DNA of 51,439 nt from an uncultured Mediterranea sp. (GCF_902493215.1 NZ_CABUOL010000021.1:1-51439); one strand, 5' to 3'. Positions 32,674 through 42,334 are shown, counted from the stretch's first letter. Made by a program: numbers and translations. Notes: generated by a model from the letters alone, not told the origin.

Positions 32674-35061
32674 TCAGAATTCCACCGTCAGGCCGATGGT
32701 GGGCAGCAGGGTGCCGCTCTCCTGCTTCAGGCGTTTCATGACGTAACGCTGCTCGGAGGCAGGAGCTTCGGGGTTTTCGACGACGCCGGTGCTCATCAGC
32801 ACGTCCTGCTGGCGGAGGACGCTCTTTGTGACGTTCTGCAGGTCAAGGTAGATGCCCAGGCGCCAGCCGCGGAAGTAGTAGTTCTTGTCCACGCGGACGT
32901 CGAGCTGGGCGAAGGCGTCGAGGCGGCAGGTGTTGTAGCGCGAGTAATCGTAGTAGGGCCGCCCCTGCACGTCCCAGGCCTCGACGAGCGACGACTTGTC
33001 TTCATCGTAGGGCGTGTAGGGGCTGCCGCCGATGGCACTCAGCTTAGCACCGACGCTCCAGTTGCGGGGGAAGTCGTAGGTGCCGCTCACGTTGGCGATG
33101 AAGCGGTTGTCCCAGGCGGAGGCGATGTAGGGTGAACGGTCGTCGTTGCGGTACTCACTGCGGAAGCAGGTGACGGAGGTCACGGAGGTAAACTTGCCGG
33201 GTATCTGCCAGCGCATGGAGGCCTCGACACCGTAAGCGCGGCCGCTGGCTGTGGGAAGGAGCAGCTCGTTGCCCACCGTGCCGTAGTCGTTGCCCTTACA
33301 GGAGAGGGGGATGCCGTCGGCCACGGAGAGGGGCACGCGGGTGTAATATTTGTAGAAGCCTTCGAGGGCGAGGACCACACGGGGGGTGACGTTCCACTCG
33401 GTGCCCAGGTTGGCGTTGGCCACGCGCATGTACTTCAACGACTTGTTGACCAACTCGCCCGTGGCGTCCTTATAGCCCAGGCCCGTGTAGGCCGGCAGCT
33501 GGTGGTAGAGGCCCACGGCGGCGTTGATGGCCACGGCGGGACGCACGCGCCACGACACGGAGAGGTTGGGCGACAGGTTCTGCCAGAAGCGCATCATGGA
33601 GCGGGAATAGTCGCAGCCGTCGAGGCGCAGGCCGAGCGTGGCTGTCCAACGTTCGTCGGGCGTGCGATAGCGGGCGGAAGCAAAGGCGCCCCACCCCACG
33701 ATGCCCAGGTCGGTCTGCTGCTGCCAGGCCTGCTGCGCGCCGCCGGCAAAGATGCGCTGGAAGGTGCGGTCGTCGTAGCGGGCATACCAGGTTTCCACAC
33801 CCTCGATCAAGGTCCAGCGCTCGCCGTGCGTGCGGTTCTCGGCGCGGAGGGTGGCCTTCTGCTCGTGCGAGCTCAGGTCGAGGGTCAGGTTGTCGGGCGA
33901 GGAGTCGTCGTTGTTCGTATATTTCAGGTTCTGGTTGGCCAGGTAGTTGTAGCCCAGGGAGACAGTCTGCACGTGGCGGCCGGCATAGTGCTTGTAGGCC
34001 GCGCCCAGGGTGAAGGTTTGCTGCTTGATGCGGGGCAGGTAGCTCAGCATGTACTCGGCGTCCTCGCCTTCCTCGTCGGTGTTCAGCTTCATGTTGTCGA
34101 TGCCCGTCAGGCCCAGGAAAATGAGTTCGTCCGTGGCCGTAAGACGCGTCTTGATCTTGAACTGCCCGTCGATGTAGTTGGGCAGGAAGGGCAAGCCCAG
34201 CATCTTGAAGAGCAGTTGCAGGTAGGACTGTCGGACGGAGAAGAGGTAGGTGGTGCGCTCGCCGAAATGGCCCGCGCCGCTGAGCGACACTTCCGAGGCG
34301 CCCAGCGTGGCCTTGAAGGTCTGGTCGTCGGGGTTGCCGTCGCGCAGGCGAATGTCCATCACGGAACTCAGCGCTCCACCCTTGTCGGCCGGAAAGGCAC
34401 CGGTGTAGAACTGCACCTCGCGGATGAGGTCGGCATTGAGAATGCTGACGGGACCGCCCGATGCGCCCTGCGTGGCGAAGTGGTTGATGTTGGGAATCTC
34501 GATGCCGTCCATGTAGAAACGGTTCTCCGAGGGCGAGCCGCCGCGCACGATGAGGTCGTTGCGGTAGCCGATGGGCGAGAATGACACGCCCGGATAGGAA
34601 CGGACGATGCGCGAGATGTCGCGGTTGCCGCCGGGGCTTTTCTCAATCTCGCTCAGGCCTATAATCTGCAGGCTGACGGGACTGTCCTTGAGGCGACGGA
34701 AGGGCGCAGCGGCCTTTACGGTGACTTCGGCCAGTTGGGAGGCGTCTTCCTCCAGCTCCAGTTCGACGGGCGGTAGCTTGGCGGAGACGATGTATTCGGG
34801 CGAAAGCAGGTTCTTGTAGCCAATGCACGACACGGATAGCTGATGAATGCCCGGCGCCACGTGCTCGATGCGGAACTGCCCCAGGCTGTCGGTCGACGCA
34901 CCCTGACCGGGATTGCCGTAGAGCGACACGTTGGCGTAGGGCACGGGCTGACGCGAAAGTTTGTCCACTACCCTGCCCCGGACGGTGAAGCCCTGGGCCA
35001 TCAGCTGCAAAGGCAGCAAGGATATCCACAACAGGATGCAAAAGAACAGACGGAATGACAT
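32674..35061 (-). CDS. TonB-dependent receptor with carboxypeptidase-like N-terminal domain
   Basis: This 795-residue outer-membrane protein has a signal peptide (to about residue 22), a CarboxypepD_reg-like beta-sandwich (about 24-110, FTVRGRVVDKLSRQPVPYANVSLYG), a plug domain (RDISRIVRSYPGVSFSPIGYRNDLIVRGGSPSENRFYMDG region) and a 22-strand-type barrel ending in a hydrophobic LLPTIGLTVEF with terminal Phe. No SusD-like partner is adjacent, so it is not a standard polysaccharide-utilisation pair; the ligand could be a metal chelate, vitamin or peptide. Its own promoter at 35099-35106 suggests a single-gene unit. Confidence 0.92.
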   Translation of the reverse strand: MSFRLFFCILLWISLLPLQLMAQGFTVRGRVVDKLSRQPVPYANVSLYGNPGQGASTDSLGQFRIEHVAPGIHQLSVSCIGYKNLLSPEYIVSAKLPPVELELEEDASQLAEVTVKAAAPFRRLKDSPVSLQIIGLSEIEKSPGGNRDISRIVRSYPGVSFSPIGYRNDLIVRGGSPSENRFYMDGIEIPNINHFATQGASGGPVSILNADLIREVQFYTGAFPADKGGALSSVMDIRLRDGNPDDQTFKATLGASEVSLSGAGHFGERTTYLFSVRQSYLQLLFKMLGLPFLPNYIDGQFKIKTRLTATDELIFLGLTGIDNMKLNTDEEGEDAEYMLSYLPRIKQQTFTLGAAYKHYAGRHVQTVSLGYNYLANQNLKYTNNDDSSPDNLTLDLSSHEQKATLRAENRTHGERWTLIEGVETWYARYDDRTFQRIFAGGAQQAWQQQTDLGIVGWGAFASARYRTPDERWTATLGLRLDGCDYSRSMMRFWQNLSPNLSVSWRVRPAVAINAAVGLYHQLPAYTGLGYKDATGELVNKSLKYMRVANANLGTEWNVTPRVVLALEGFYKYYTRVPLSVADGIPLSCKGNDYGTVGNELLLPTASGRAYGVEASMRWQIPGKFTSVTSVTCFRSEYRNDDRSPYIASAWDNRFIANVSGTYDFPRNWSVGAKLSAIGGSPYTPYDEDKSSLVEAWDVQGRPYYDYSRYNTCRLDAFAQLDVRVDKNYYFRGWRLGIYLDLQNVTKSVLRQQDVLMSTGVVENPEAPASEQRYVMKRLKQESGTLLPTIGLTVEF

Positions 35062-35098
35062 ATCGTTCAGATTGAATAAGTGTTACACATCGGTTGTG

Positions 35099-35124
35099 CA
35101 AAGATAGTGCAAACCGAGCGAAGC
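35099..35124 (-). promoter_or_regulatory. Promoter of the TonB receptor gene
   Basis: On the - strand a TTTTG lies 19-20 bp upstream of an exact TATCTTTG (35099-35106). A diverged copy of this promoter region occurs 84 bp away (about 35183-35234), with TATCTTTT. Confidence 0.6.
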
Positions 35125-35244
35125 ACAAAAGAGGAAACGCAGTTTTCATCTTTTGTATTTCCGAGGTGCCGCCTATGTTCTGAAAAGATAGTTCAATCCG
35201 GGGGAAGTACAAAAGACGGGAAGAAAGTTTTCGAATCGAGCAGT

Positions 35245-35940
35245 TCAGCCCTCCATAAACAGTACGACATCGGCCGCATGATGGGCGATATAGGCCATTG
35301 GAGAAGTGTCGCCCGAATGCAGAATGTCGTCTACCACCTTTCTGCAACCCTCGCCTGCGGCCAGCAACACCAGCTGTGAAGCTGCCAGCAATGTCGTACC
35401 CGTCATGGTAACACAAGGCTGCCCTGTATAAGGATTGGTACACGAAACATACGCTTTCGGAGAGGCAAGCAGATGTTCCTGACCGGGATAGATGGATGCA
35501 GCCCGGCCATCGGCCTCTATTCCCAGAAGCACGGCATCGAATACAGGTCTGCCCTGAACCGACGGCACGACAGCAGCGGTCATGACGGCATAGCGTTCGG
35601 CTTCGCGCCCGGCTCCCCACCGCTGCCCGTAAATGACAGGATATACACAGGCCGAAGGAATATCGGTCTTGCTGAGCAACAGACGTTTCAAGGCTCCGTA
35701 ATGACTGTCCGAATGTTCGGCAGGGACATAACGTTCGTCTGCCCAATAAATGCGCATCCGGTTCCAGGGAGTAACCGAACGATAGTCGTTGGCCCAGATG
35801 TCGAATAAGGGCCATAAGGACTCACCTCCGGAAAAAGCGAAATGAAAGACTTTCTCCGGCCGGGCATCCATCATGCCGACAAGGTGCCTTATCAGCGCAT
35901 GGTAAGTATCGGCGACTGTTTTCCTGGTTACTGTTTTCAT
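35245..35940 (-). CDS. 6-phosphogluconolactonase-like protein (NagB/RpiA fold), altered motif
   Basis: This 231-residue protein has the 6-phosphogluconolactonase form: HFAFSGGESLWPLF (phosphate-binding S-G-G), IYWADERYVPAEHSDSHYG (the W-x-D-E-R signature) and FDAVLLGIEADGRAASIYPG. The last block in active enzymes normally reads G-x-D-G-H-T-A-S. Here the histidine position is Arg146 and Thr is Ala, so lactonase activity is doubtful. No zwf or gnd gene is nearby. The reading frame extends upstream to 36018, but the family N terminus begins at the Met at 35940. It is divergent from the symporter gene. Confidence 0.8.
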   Translation of the reverse strand: MKTVTRKTVADTYHALIRHLVGMMDARPEKVFHFAFSGGESLWPLFDIWANDYRSVTPWNRMRIYWADERYVPAEHSDSHYGALKRLLLSKTDIPSACVYPVIYGQRWGAGREAERYAVMTAAVVPSVQGRPVFDAVLLGIEADGRAASIYPGQEHLLASPKAYVSCTNPYTGQPCVTMTGTTLLAASQLVLLAAGEGCRKVVDDILHSGDTSPMAYIAHHAADVVLFMEG

Positions 35941-36047
35941 AATTAGGTCTGCAAGGAGTGGCATCCTGATGCCACTCTGTCGAAAATAATGACGTTTATA
36001 GAACAAAATGCCGGACAAGATTGTTCATTGTTTGATTTGAAAATAGT

Positions 36048-36055
36048 TATTTTTG
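36048..36055 (+). promoter_or_regulatory. TATTTTTG promoter of the symporter gene
   Basis: An exact TAnnTTTG element 43 bp before the ATG at 36099, with a TTTG and TTG cluster upstream. Confidence 0.55.
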
Positions 36056-36098
36056 CATCAGACAACCCTATTGTTCACTTCGCCAAAACTACAGACGG

Positions 36099-37295
36099 AT
36101 GAAGAAAAAGATACATATCGGCCTCCTGCCCCGCATCGTGATAGCCATCGCGGCGGGCATCGCTTTCGGAAACGTGCTGCCCATGACGCTGATCAGGGCA
36201 TTTGTCACGTTCAACGGCATCTTCAGTGAGTTTCTGAATTTCTCCATTCCACTCATTATCGTCGGGCTGGTGACCGTTGCCATTGCCAACATCGGCAAAG
36301 GAGCGGGTAAGATGTTGCTGGCCACCGTACTGATAGCTTACGGTGCCACGCTGTTCGCCGGCTTCCTGTCCTATTTCACCGGTACAACCTTCTTTCCGTC
36401 GCTCATCCGGCAGGACGTGCCACTGGAACAGGTGAGCGAAGCACAGGGTATCCTACCCTACTTCAACGTAGCCATTCCTCCGCTGATGAATGTCATGACG
36501 GCGCTTGTGCTGGCCTTCACTCTGGGGCTGGGCCTGGCCCACCTGAAGACTGATGCCCTGAAAAACGTGGCACTGGACTTCCAGGAGATTGTCGTGAAAA
36601 CCATCAGTACCGTCATTCTGCCGCTGCTGCCTGTCTATATCTTCGGCATCTTCCTGAACATGACCCGCTCGGGACAGGTATTCGGCATTCTCAGTGTGTT
36701 CATCAAAATTATCGGTATCATCTTCCTGCTGCACATCTTCCTGCTGGTCTTCCAATATAGTATTGCCGCATTGTTCGTCCGCCGCAATCCCCTCAGGCTG
36801 CTGGGACGGATGATGCCTGCCTATTTCACGGCACTGGGTACGCAGTCGTCGGCCGCTACCATCCCCGTCACTCTGGCACAGACCGTCAAGAACGGTGTAT
36901 CGCCTGGAATAGCAGGATTTGTCATCCCGCTCTGTGCTACCATCCACCTGTCGGGGAGCACACTGAAGATTGTGGCCTGTGCCCTGGCACTGATGATGAT
37001 GCAAGGCATACACTATGACTTCCAGCTGTTCGCCGGCTTCATCTTCATGCTGGGCATCACGATGGTTGCAGCACCGGGCGTCCCCGGAGGAGCCATCATG
37101 GCCTCGCTCGGAATCCTCCAGTCCATTCTGGGTTTCGGCGAATCGGAACAGGCACTGATGATAGCCCTATACATCGCCATGGACAGTTTCGGAACAGCCT
37201 GCAACGTTACAGGCGACGGAGCCATCGCACTGGTCATCGACAAGATTTATACAAAACGGCAAGCAAGGAGAAACAAACAGGAACTTGTTGCCTGA
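36099..37295 (+). CDS. Dicarboxylate/amino acid:cation symporter (DAACS/SLC1 family)
   Basis: This 398-residue membrane protein is of the GltP/SstT type. It begins with KKKIHIGLLPRIVIAIAAGIAFGNVLP and has about eight membrane segments plus two re-entrant hairpins. The transport-core motifs are visible as a serine-containing hairpin (LGTQSSAATIPVTL, family S-S-x-x-T-L-P), IPLCATIHLSGSTLK and the C-terminal DSFGTACNVTGDGAIALVIDK (N-x-x-x-D-x). It imports glutamate, aspartate, serine or dicarboxylates with Na+ or H+; the exact substrate is not predictable here. Confidence 0.92.
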   Translation: MKKKIHIGLLPRIVIAIAAGIAFGNVLPMTLIRAFVTFNGIFSEFLNFSIPLIIVGLVTVAIANIGKGAGKMLLATVLIAYGATLFAGFLSYFTGTTFFPSLIRQDVPLEQVSEAQGILPYFNVAIPPLMNVMTALVLAFTLGLGLAHLKTDALKNVALDFQEIVVKTISTVILPLLPVYIFGIFLNMTRSGQVFGILSVFIKIIGIIFLLHIFLLVFQYSIAALFVRRNPLRLLGRMMPAYFTALGTQSSAATIPVTLAQTVKNGVSPGIAGFVIPLCATIHLSGSTLKIVACALALMMMQGIHYDFQLFAGFIFMLGITMVAAPGVPGGAIMASLGILQSILGFGESEQALMIALYIAMDSFGTACNVTGDGAIALVIDKIYTKRQARRNKQELVA

Positions 37296-37318
37296 ACAAC
37301 AAAATTTATACTAATTCG

Positions 37319-37349
37319 TTTGTGTTATATAGAGAAAGAGCTATATTTG
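37319..37349 (+). promoter_or_regulatory. Full Bacteroidetes promoter of the acyl-CoA ligase operon
   Basis: TTTG (37319-37322), 19 bp spacer, then TATATTTG (37342-37349): both consensus elements at ideal spacing, 29 bp before the ATG at 37379. Confidence 0.75.
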
Positions 37350-37378
37350 CACAAATCTAACAAAAATGTGCAATAATT

Positions 37379-39037
37379 ATGGAACAAAGTTTTATCGCAT
37401 ACATTGAGAAGAGTATCAAAGAGAACTGGGACCTGGACGCCCTGACCGACTACAAGGGAGCAACCCTACAATACAAAGACGTTGCACGAAAAATAGAGAA
37501 GCTGCACATCATCTTTGAAGCAAGCGGCATTAAGAAAGGTGACAAGATAGCCGTCTGCGGCCGTAATAGTTCGCATTGGGGAGTCACCTTCCTAGCTACG
37601 CTGACCTACGGAGCAGTCATTGTCCCCATCCTGCACGAATTCAAGGCAGACAACATACACAACATAGTGAACCACTCCGAAGCCAAACTGCTTTTTGTAG
37701 GCGATATGGCATGGGAAAATCTGAATGAAAATGCCATGCCGCTGCTGGAAGGCATCTTCATGATGACAGACTTTTCGATTCTTGTTTCCCGAAGTGAAAA
37801 AGTGGATTATGCCCGCGAACATCTCAATGAACTCTTCGGCAAGAAATACCCCAAGAACTTCCGCAAGGAACACGTATCCTATCACAAGGACCAACCGGAA
37901 GAACTGGCCGTCATCAATTATACTTCGGGAACCACCAGTTACTCCAAAGGCGTAATGCTGCCCTACCGCAGCCTTTGGTCGAATACTACCTTCGCCTTCC
38001 AGGTACTTCCGCTAAAATGTGGCGACAAGGTAGTGTCCATGCTTCCTATGGCCCACATGTACGGACTGGCCTTTGAATTCCTGTATGAAATCGCTGTGGG
38101 TTGCCATATCTATTACCTGACCCGCATGCCGAGTCCGAAAATCATTTTCCAGGCATTTGCTGAAGTGAAGCCCCGCATTGTCGTTGCCGTGCCGCTCATC
38201 ATCGAGAAGATTATCAAAAAGAACGTGTTGCCCAAGCTGGAGACACCGACCATGAAGTTGTTGCTGAAAGTACCTTTTGTCAACGACAAGATCAAGGCTA
38301 CCGTGCGCGAACAGGTGGTACAGGCATTCGGCGGAAACTTCGAAGAGGTCATTATCGGTGGAGCAGCCTTCAATCACGACGTGGAGCAGTTCCTCAAAAT
38401 GATTGATTTCCCTTATACCGTAGGCTACGGAATGACCGAATGTGGCCCCATCATCTGCTATGAAGACTGGAAACGGTTCAAGCCGGGATCGTGCGGAAAA
38501 GCCGCCCCACGTATGGAAGTCAAGATAGCCTCACCCGATCCGGAAAATATCCCCGGCGAAATCATCTGCCGCGGTCCCAACGTGATGCTCGGCTACTACA
38601 AGAACGAGGAAGCGACCCAAGAGGTACTGGAACCGGATGGCTGGCTGCATACGGGCGACCTGGCTCTGATGGATCGTGAAGGAAACATTACCATCAAGGG
38701 ACGCAGCAAGAATATGCTTCTTGGCCCCAGCGGACAGAACATTTATCCGGAAGAAATCGAGGACAAGCTGAACAACATGCCTTATGTGGCCGAAAGCATC
38801 ATCGTGCAGCAGAATGAACGCCTGGTAGGCTTGGTTTACCCTGACTTTGACGACGCTTTCGCTCATGGCCTGACCAACGAAGACATCGAACGGGTTATGG
38901 AAGAGAACCGGGTAGCCCTGAATGCCGAACTTCCGGCATACAGCCAGCTGTATAAAATGAAAATCTATCCGGAAGAGTTTGAAAAGACTCCCAAGAAGTC
39001 CATCAAACGTTTCCTGTATCAAGAAGCCAAAGGATGA
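37379..39037 (+). CDS. AMP-dependent acyl-CoA synthetase/ligase
   Basis: This 552-residue ANL-superfamily enzyme has the P-loop INYTSGTTSYSKGVMLPYRS, YGMTECGP (acyl and adenylate contact), GWLHTGDLALMDREGNITIKGRSKNMLLGPSGQNIYPEEIE (hinge and A8 region), and a C-terminal KTPKKSIKRF with the catalytic lysine. It activates a carboxylic acid, probably a long-chain fatty acid, to the acyl-AMP and then acyl-CoA. Its stop overlaps the start of the next gene (ATGA), implying translational coupling with the repeat protein. Confidence 0.92.
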   Translation: MEQSFIAYIEKSIKENWDLDALTDYKGATLQYKDVARKIEKLHIIFEASGIKKGDKIAVCGRNSSHWGVTFLATLTYGAVIVPILHEFKADNIHNIVNHSEAKLLFVGDMAWENLNENAMPLLEGIFMMTDFSILVSRSEKVDYAREHLNELFGKKYPKNFRKEHVSYHKDQPEELAVINYTSGTTSYSKGVMLPYRSLWSNTTFAFQVLPLKCGDKVVSMLPMAHMYGLAFEFLYEIAVGCHIYYLTRMPSPKIIFQAFAEVKPRIVVAVPLIIEKIIKKNVLPKLETPTMKLLLKVPFVNDKIKATVREQVVQAFGGNFEEVIIGGAAFNHDVEQFLKMIDFPYTVGYGMTECGPIICYEDWKRFKPGSCGKAAPRMEVKIASPDPENIPGEIICRGPNVMLGYYKNEEATQEVLEPDGWLHTGDLALMDREGNITIKGRSKNMLLGPSGQNIYPEEIEDKLNNMPYVAESIIVQQNERLVGLVYPDFDDAFAHGLTNEDIERVMEENRVALNAELPAYSQLYKMKIYPEEFEKTPKKSIKRFLYQEAKG

Positions 39038-40266
39038 GAAAACAAAATTCTATAATACTTCTGATGTCCCTGCTCACGGCAGGGACTCTTTTTGCCCAGT
39101 CCCCTACCCGCCGGACGGTTTCCAGCCCACTGAAACCCATTGGAATCAATCTGTCATTGTGGAAAGGTATCTCTACACAGGCTGACGACAGCATAGGTTC
39201 TTCAGCCTTCAACCTGGGTATCTTTTCTTCCCAGAACAACCTGACGGGATTGGGAATCAACATCTTGGGAAGCAATACGCGCCGGGATGTAAAAGGTATC
39301 CAACTGGCAGGACTGTCCAACAATGCAGGATATCGCATGCAAGGTCTACAACTGGCAGGCATCACCAACATCAACAGATATGGATACTATGGACTTTCTG
39401 TTGCCGGACTGGTAGGTATTAGTGGCAACGAAGGAAAAGGAATGCTGGTCTCCGGTCTAGCTAACATTACAGGAAACAGTAACCGGGGAATCACCATCGC
39501 CGGCTTGATGAATTTTACAGGAGACAATGGCTCAGGACTGCTGCTGACCGGTTTAGCCAACATTTCGGGGAACAACTATCGCGGACTGGCCTCATCAGGA
39601 CTGATGAATGTGGCCGGAGGCTCCTCAACGGGAGTACAGGTCGGCGGACTGCTCAACATCACCGGTGAAGATATGCGAGGAGTCCAGTTATCGGGAATAG
39701 GAAACGTAACGGGACGAGAACTTAGAGGCATACAAATCGGTCTGCTCAATATGGCTTCCCGTGCCAAAGGAGTGCAAATCGGGCTGTTCAACTATTACAA
39801 GGAAAAATTCGACGGGCTGCAACTTGGTCTGGTCAATGCCAATCCGCATACCCGCATACAGCTTTTGGTATCAGGAGGCAATACGACTAAATTGAATTTG
39901 GGTGCCCGTTTCAAGAACAACAGGCTCTATACCATTTTGGGCATCGGTGCTCCCTATTTTGACTTCAACGAAAAGTTTTCCGGCGCGGTATTCTACCGGG
40001 CAGGAGCTGAACTTCCCCTCTGCAAACGTCTGTTTGTCAGCGGAGACTTGGGTTATAGGCATATCGAAACATTCCGCAAAAACGACGCAGGCTATCCTGC
40101 CCGCCTGTATTCCCTCCAAACCCGCATCAATCTGGAATACAGACTGACCGGAAGTGCCGGCCTGTTTGTCAGCGGGGGCTATGGATGGGACCGCCATTAC
40201 GACCGTAATGCCACCTATGACAAAGGAATCATCATTGAGGGCGGCATTGTACTGTTCAAGTACTGA
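39034..40266 (+). CDS. Surface protein with 16-residue Gly-rich repeats (LA_2272-like)
   Basis: This 410-residue protein has a signal peptide (LLMSLLTAGTLFAQ). Residues about 85-270 hold roughly eleven repeats of a 16-residue unit of the type G-(L/I/V)-x-(L/V/I)-x-G-L-x-N-(I/F)-x-G-N-x-x-x, for example GLLLTGLANISGNNYR, which should form a beta-solenoid. The repeats end in GVQIGLFN and GLQLGLVN units like those of LA_2272-type surface-repeat proteins. The last ~130 residues alternate hydrophobic strands and end in a beta-barrel-like GGIVLFKY, so outer-membrane insertion is likely. Function unknown. It overlaps the acyl-CoA ligase stop by four bases. Confidence 0.8.
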   Translation: MRKQNSIILLMSLLTAGTLFAQSPTRRTVSSPLKPIGINLSLWKGISTQADDSIGSSAFNLGIFSSQNNLTGLGINILGSNTRRDVKGIQLAGLSNNAGYRMQGLQLAGITNINRYGYYGLSVAGLVGISGNEGKGMLVSGLANITGNSNRGITIAGLMNFTGDNGSGLLLTGLANISGNNYRGLASSGLMNVAGGSSTGVQVGGLLNITGEDMRGVQLSGIGNVTGRELRGIQIGLLNMASRAKGVQIGLFNYYKEKFDGLQLGLVNANPHTRIQLLVSGGNTTKLNLGARFKNNRLYTILGIGAPYFDFNEKFSGAVFYRAGAELPLCKRLFVSGDLGYRHIETFRKNDAGYPARLYSLQTRINLEYRLTGSAGLFVSGGYGWDRHYDRNATYDKGIIIEGGIVLFKY

Positions 40267-40276
40267 ATGCCGCCCT
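40238..40276 (+). other. Long hairpin across the stop codon of the repeat-protein gene
   Basis: AGGGCGGCATT (40238-40248) pairs perfectly with AATGCCGCCCT (40266-40276), and the loop can itself pair GTACT/AGTAC. No T run follows. It may separate the convergent transcripts of this gene and fbp. Confidence 0.5.
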
Positions 40277-40313
40277 CCGGATTCAATGATTCATTCCTCA
40301 TTTGACTACCCAA

Positions 40314-42302
40314 TCATACATGCTCTTTTATCAGACCGGTACGATAGGCCACAAGAAGTTTCTTTAAATCTTCTATCTGAGTACGCAGTTCACGTCCCTT
40401 GTCTGTATCCTTCACCATCATACGCTGCGAATTGAATTCCACCAGGAATGTGGTCGACTTGATATCCTGCCCCTCTTCGATTGCTTTCTGCCGGCTTTGG
40501 AAAGGCTCGTGCTGCACCAGCTGCAAGCCATGCGAATGATAAACCAGCGTATATCCGGCTATACCCGTTTCCGGCTGATAGGCTTTGGAGAATCCTCCGT
40601 CAATCACAAGCATTTTTCCTTCGGCCTTGATGGGTTGCTCCCCTTTGATCGTCTTAACCGGTACATGTCCGTTGATAATATGGGCATGGGCTTCGGGATC
40701 TACACCAAACTCACGAAGAATGTTATTGCATACTTCCACTTCGTTCCGCAACGTGTAATAGTAGCCCTTCGTCTCTTTATGCAATGATTTGTCCTCTACA
40801 AAATAGCGTTCAAACGTGGCCATCTTGTCCTTGTCAAACGAAGGAGCATCCGGTCCGCACCATAAATACCACATATAATCAAGGGCAAAACTCTTTTCTT
40901 CCGACCCCTCTTCACCGAAATAAGCGGTGCGTACCAACTGGTCGACCTTTTTCAGCAGCTTTTGGCCCCAATATTCTTTTCCGTTTATGGCTACATGCTT
41001 GAAACTGCCATCCGCATTCAGAGGCACCGAGGCATGGTAAAGCAAATTGCTGTTGCACACCAGATACATGCCACCATAAGTAAAAAGGCAACGCATGTGC
41101 TTCTTCAGTTTTTCACTGTTCATGAAAGATGCATGGATCTTCTCCATCAAATCATGCTCTTCATCCGTCAACCGATAGGGATCAGCCGGATCGATTGTCG
41201 GGAAATTGGTATCGAGCAAAGCATATTCCTGCCCCTCATATTGGAAAACTCCCCGCTCAAAATCTATCAGATGCAACAATTTGCGCCCCTGCATACCGAG
41301 ATCCGGACGACGGTCAATAATGGCAGCTTCCAGCTTCAACTGTATGATGGTAATGGCTTTATGCATCTGGGTAATGAGACGCAATGTCTTTTCATTGTAA
41401 CGGGAATCGGAAAAGTTCAGTTTCGGCGCAAAAATCTCACAGGGATCATCTCCATAGACATCCATGGCAAAAGTTGCCAACGGAAGCAAGTTGATGCCGT
41501 ATCCGTCTTCCAGTGTGGCCAAATTGGCATAACGCATGGACATACGGATCACGTTTGCCATACAAGCATCATTTCCAGATGCCGCCCCCATCCAAAGGAG
41601 ATCGTGATTGCCCCACTGGATATCAAAGTTATGATAGTCACAAAGGGTATCCATAATGATATGGGCTCCCGGTCCACGGTCGTATATATCGCCTACAATA
41701 TGCAACAGATCAATGGTAAGCCGCTGTATCAGGTTACACATAGCTATGATAAAGTCATCGGCACGCTTGGTCGAAATAATGGTACTGATGATGACGTTGA
41801 TGTAAGCATGCTTGTTAGGGTCAATCGTCGACTCATGCAGCAACTCCTGAATGATATAGGAAAAGTCTTTCGGCAAAGCTTTCCTCACTTTCGAACGCGT
41901 ATATTTGGACGACACATTCTGACAGACCTTGACCAATTGGTTCAGCGTTATCAGATACCAGTCATCAAGATCCTTCTCCCGCTCCTTGATCAGCTGCAGC
42001 TTTTCTTCCGGATAATAAATCAGTGTACAAAGCTCTTTCTTTTCACTTTCACGGAGCGTGTGGCCGAATATCTCGTTCACTTTACGTTTTACAGCACCCG
42101 AAGCATTTTTCAGCACGTGCTGAAAAGCTTCGTATTCTCCGTGAAGGTCGGTCAGGAAATGTTCTGTTCCCTTCGGCAGATTCTGGATAGCTTCCAGATT
42201 AATGATTTCAGTACTGGCATCGGCTATGGTCGGAAAACTGCACGACAACAACTGGAGATAACGCAAATCACTGATTATGCTTTCAGAAGTAATGTTTCCC
42301 AT
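40314..42302 (-). CDS. fbp: Class III fructose-1,6-bisphosphatase
   Basis: This 662-residue protein matches the class III Fbp of Firmicutes and Bacteroidetes, which is unrelated to class I enzymes and carries out the gluconeogenic hydrolysis of fructose-1,6-bisphosphate. The calcineurin-like metal motifs are TDLHGEYEAF, VGDIYDRGPGAHIIMD and WGNHDLLWMGAASG, followed by a histidine in HIINGHVPVKTIKGE. Length is usual for the class. It lies 32 bp after the transporter gene on the same strand, so the two may be co-transcribed from 44030. Confidence 0.95.
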   Translation of the reverse strand: MGNITSESIISDLRYLQLLSCSFPTIADASTEIINLEAIQNLPKGTEHFLTDLHGEYEAFQHVLKNASGAVKRKVNEIFGHTLRESEKKELCTLIYYPEEKLQLIKEREKDLDDWYLITLNQLVKVCQNVSSKYTRSKVRKALPKDFSYIIQELLHESTIDPNKHAYINVIISTIISTKRADDFIIAMCNLIQRLTIDLLHIVGDIYDRGPGAHIIMDTLCDYHNFDIQWGNHDLLWMGAASGNDACMANVIRMSMRYANLATLEDGYGINLLPLATFAMDVYGDDPCEIFAPKLNFSDSRYNEKTLRLITQMHKAITIIQLKLEAAIIDRRPDLGMQGRKLLHLIDFERGVFQYEGQEYALLDTNFPTIDPADPYRLTDEEHDLMEKIHASFMNSEKLKKHMRCLFTYGGMYLVCNSNLLYHASVPLNADGSFKHVAINGKEYWGQKLLKKVDQLVRTAYFGEEGSEEKSFALDYMWYLWCGPDAPSFDKDKMATFERYFVEDKSLHKETKGYYYTLRNEVEVCNNILREFGVDPEAHAHIINGHVPVKTIKGEQPIKAEGKMLVIDGGFSKAYQPETGIAGYTLVYHSHGLQLVQHEPFQSRQKAIEEGQDIKSTTFLVEFNSQRMMVKDTDKGRELRTQIEDLKKLLVAYRTGLIKEHV

Positions 42303-42334
42303 GACTTTATATTTTTATCTGTTTCTATTCAATA

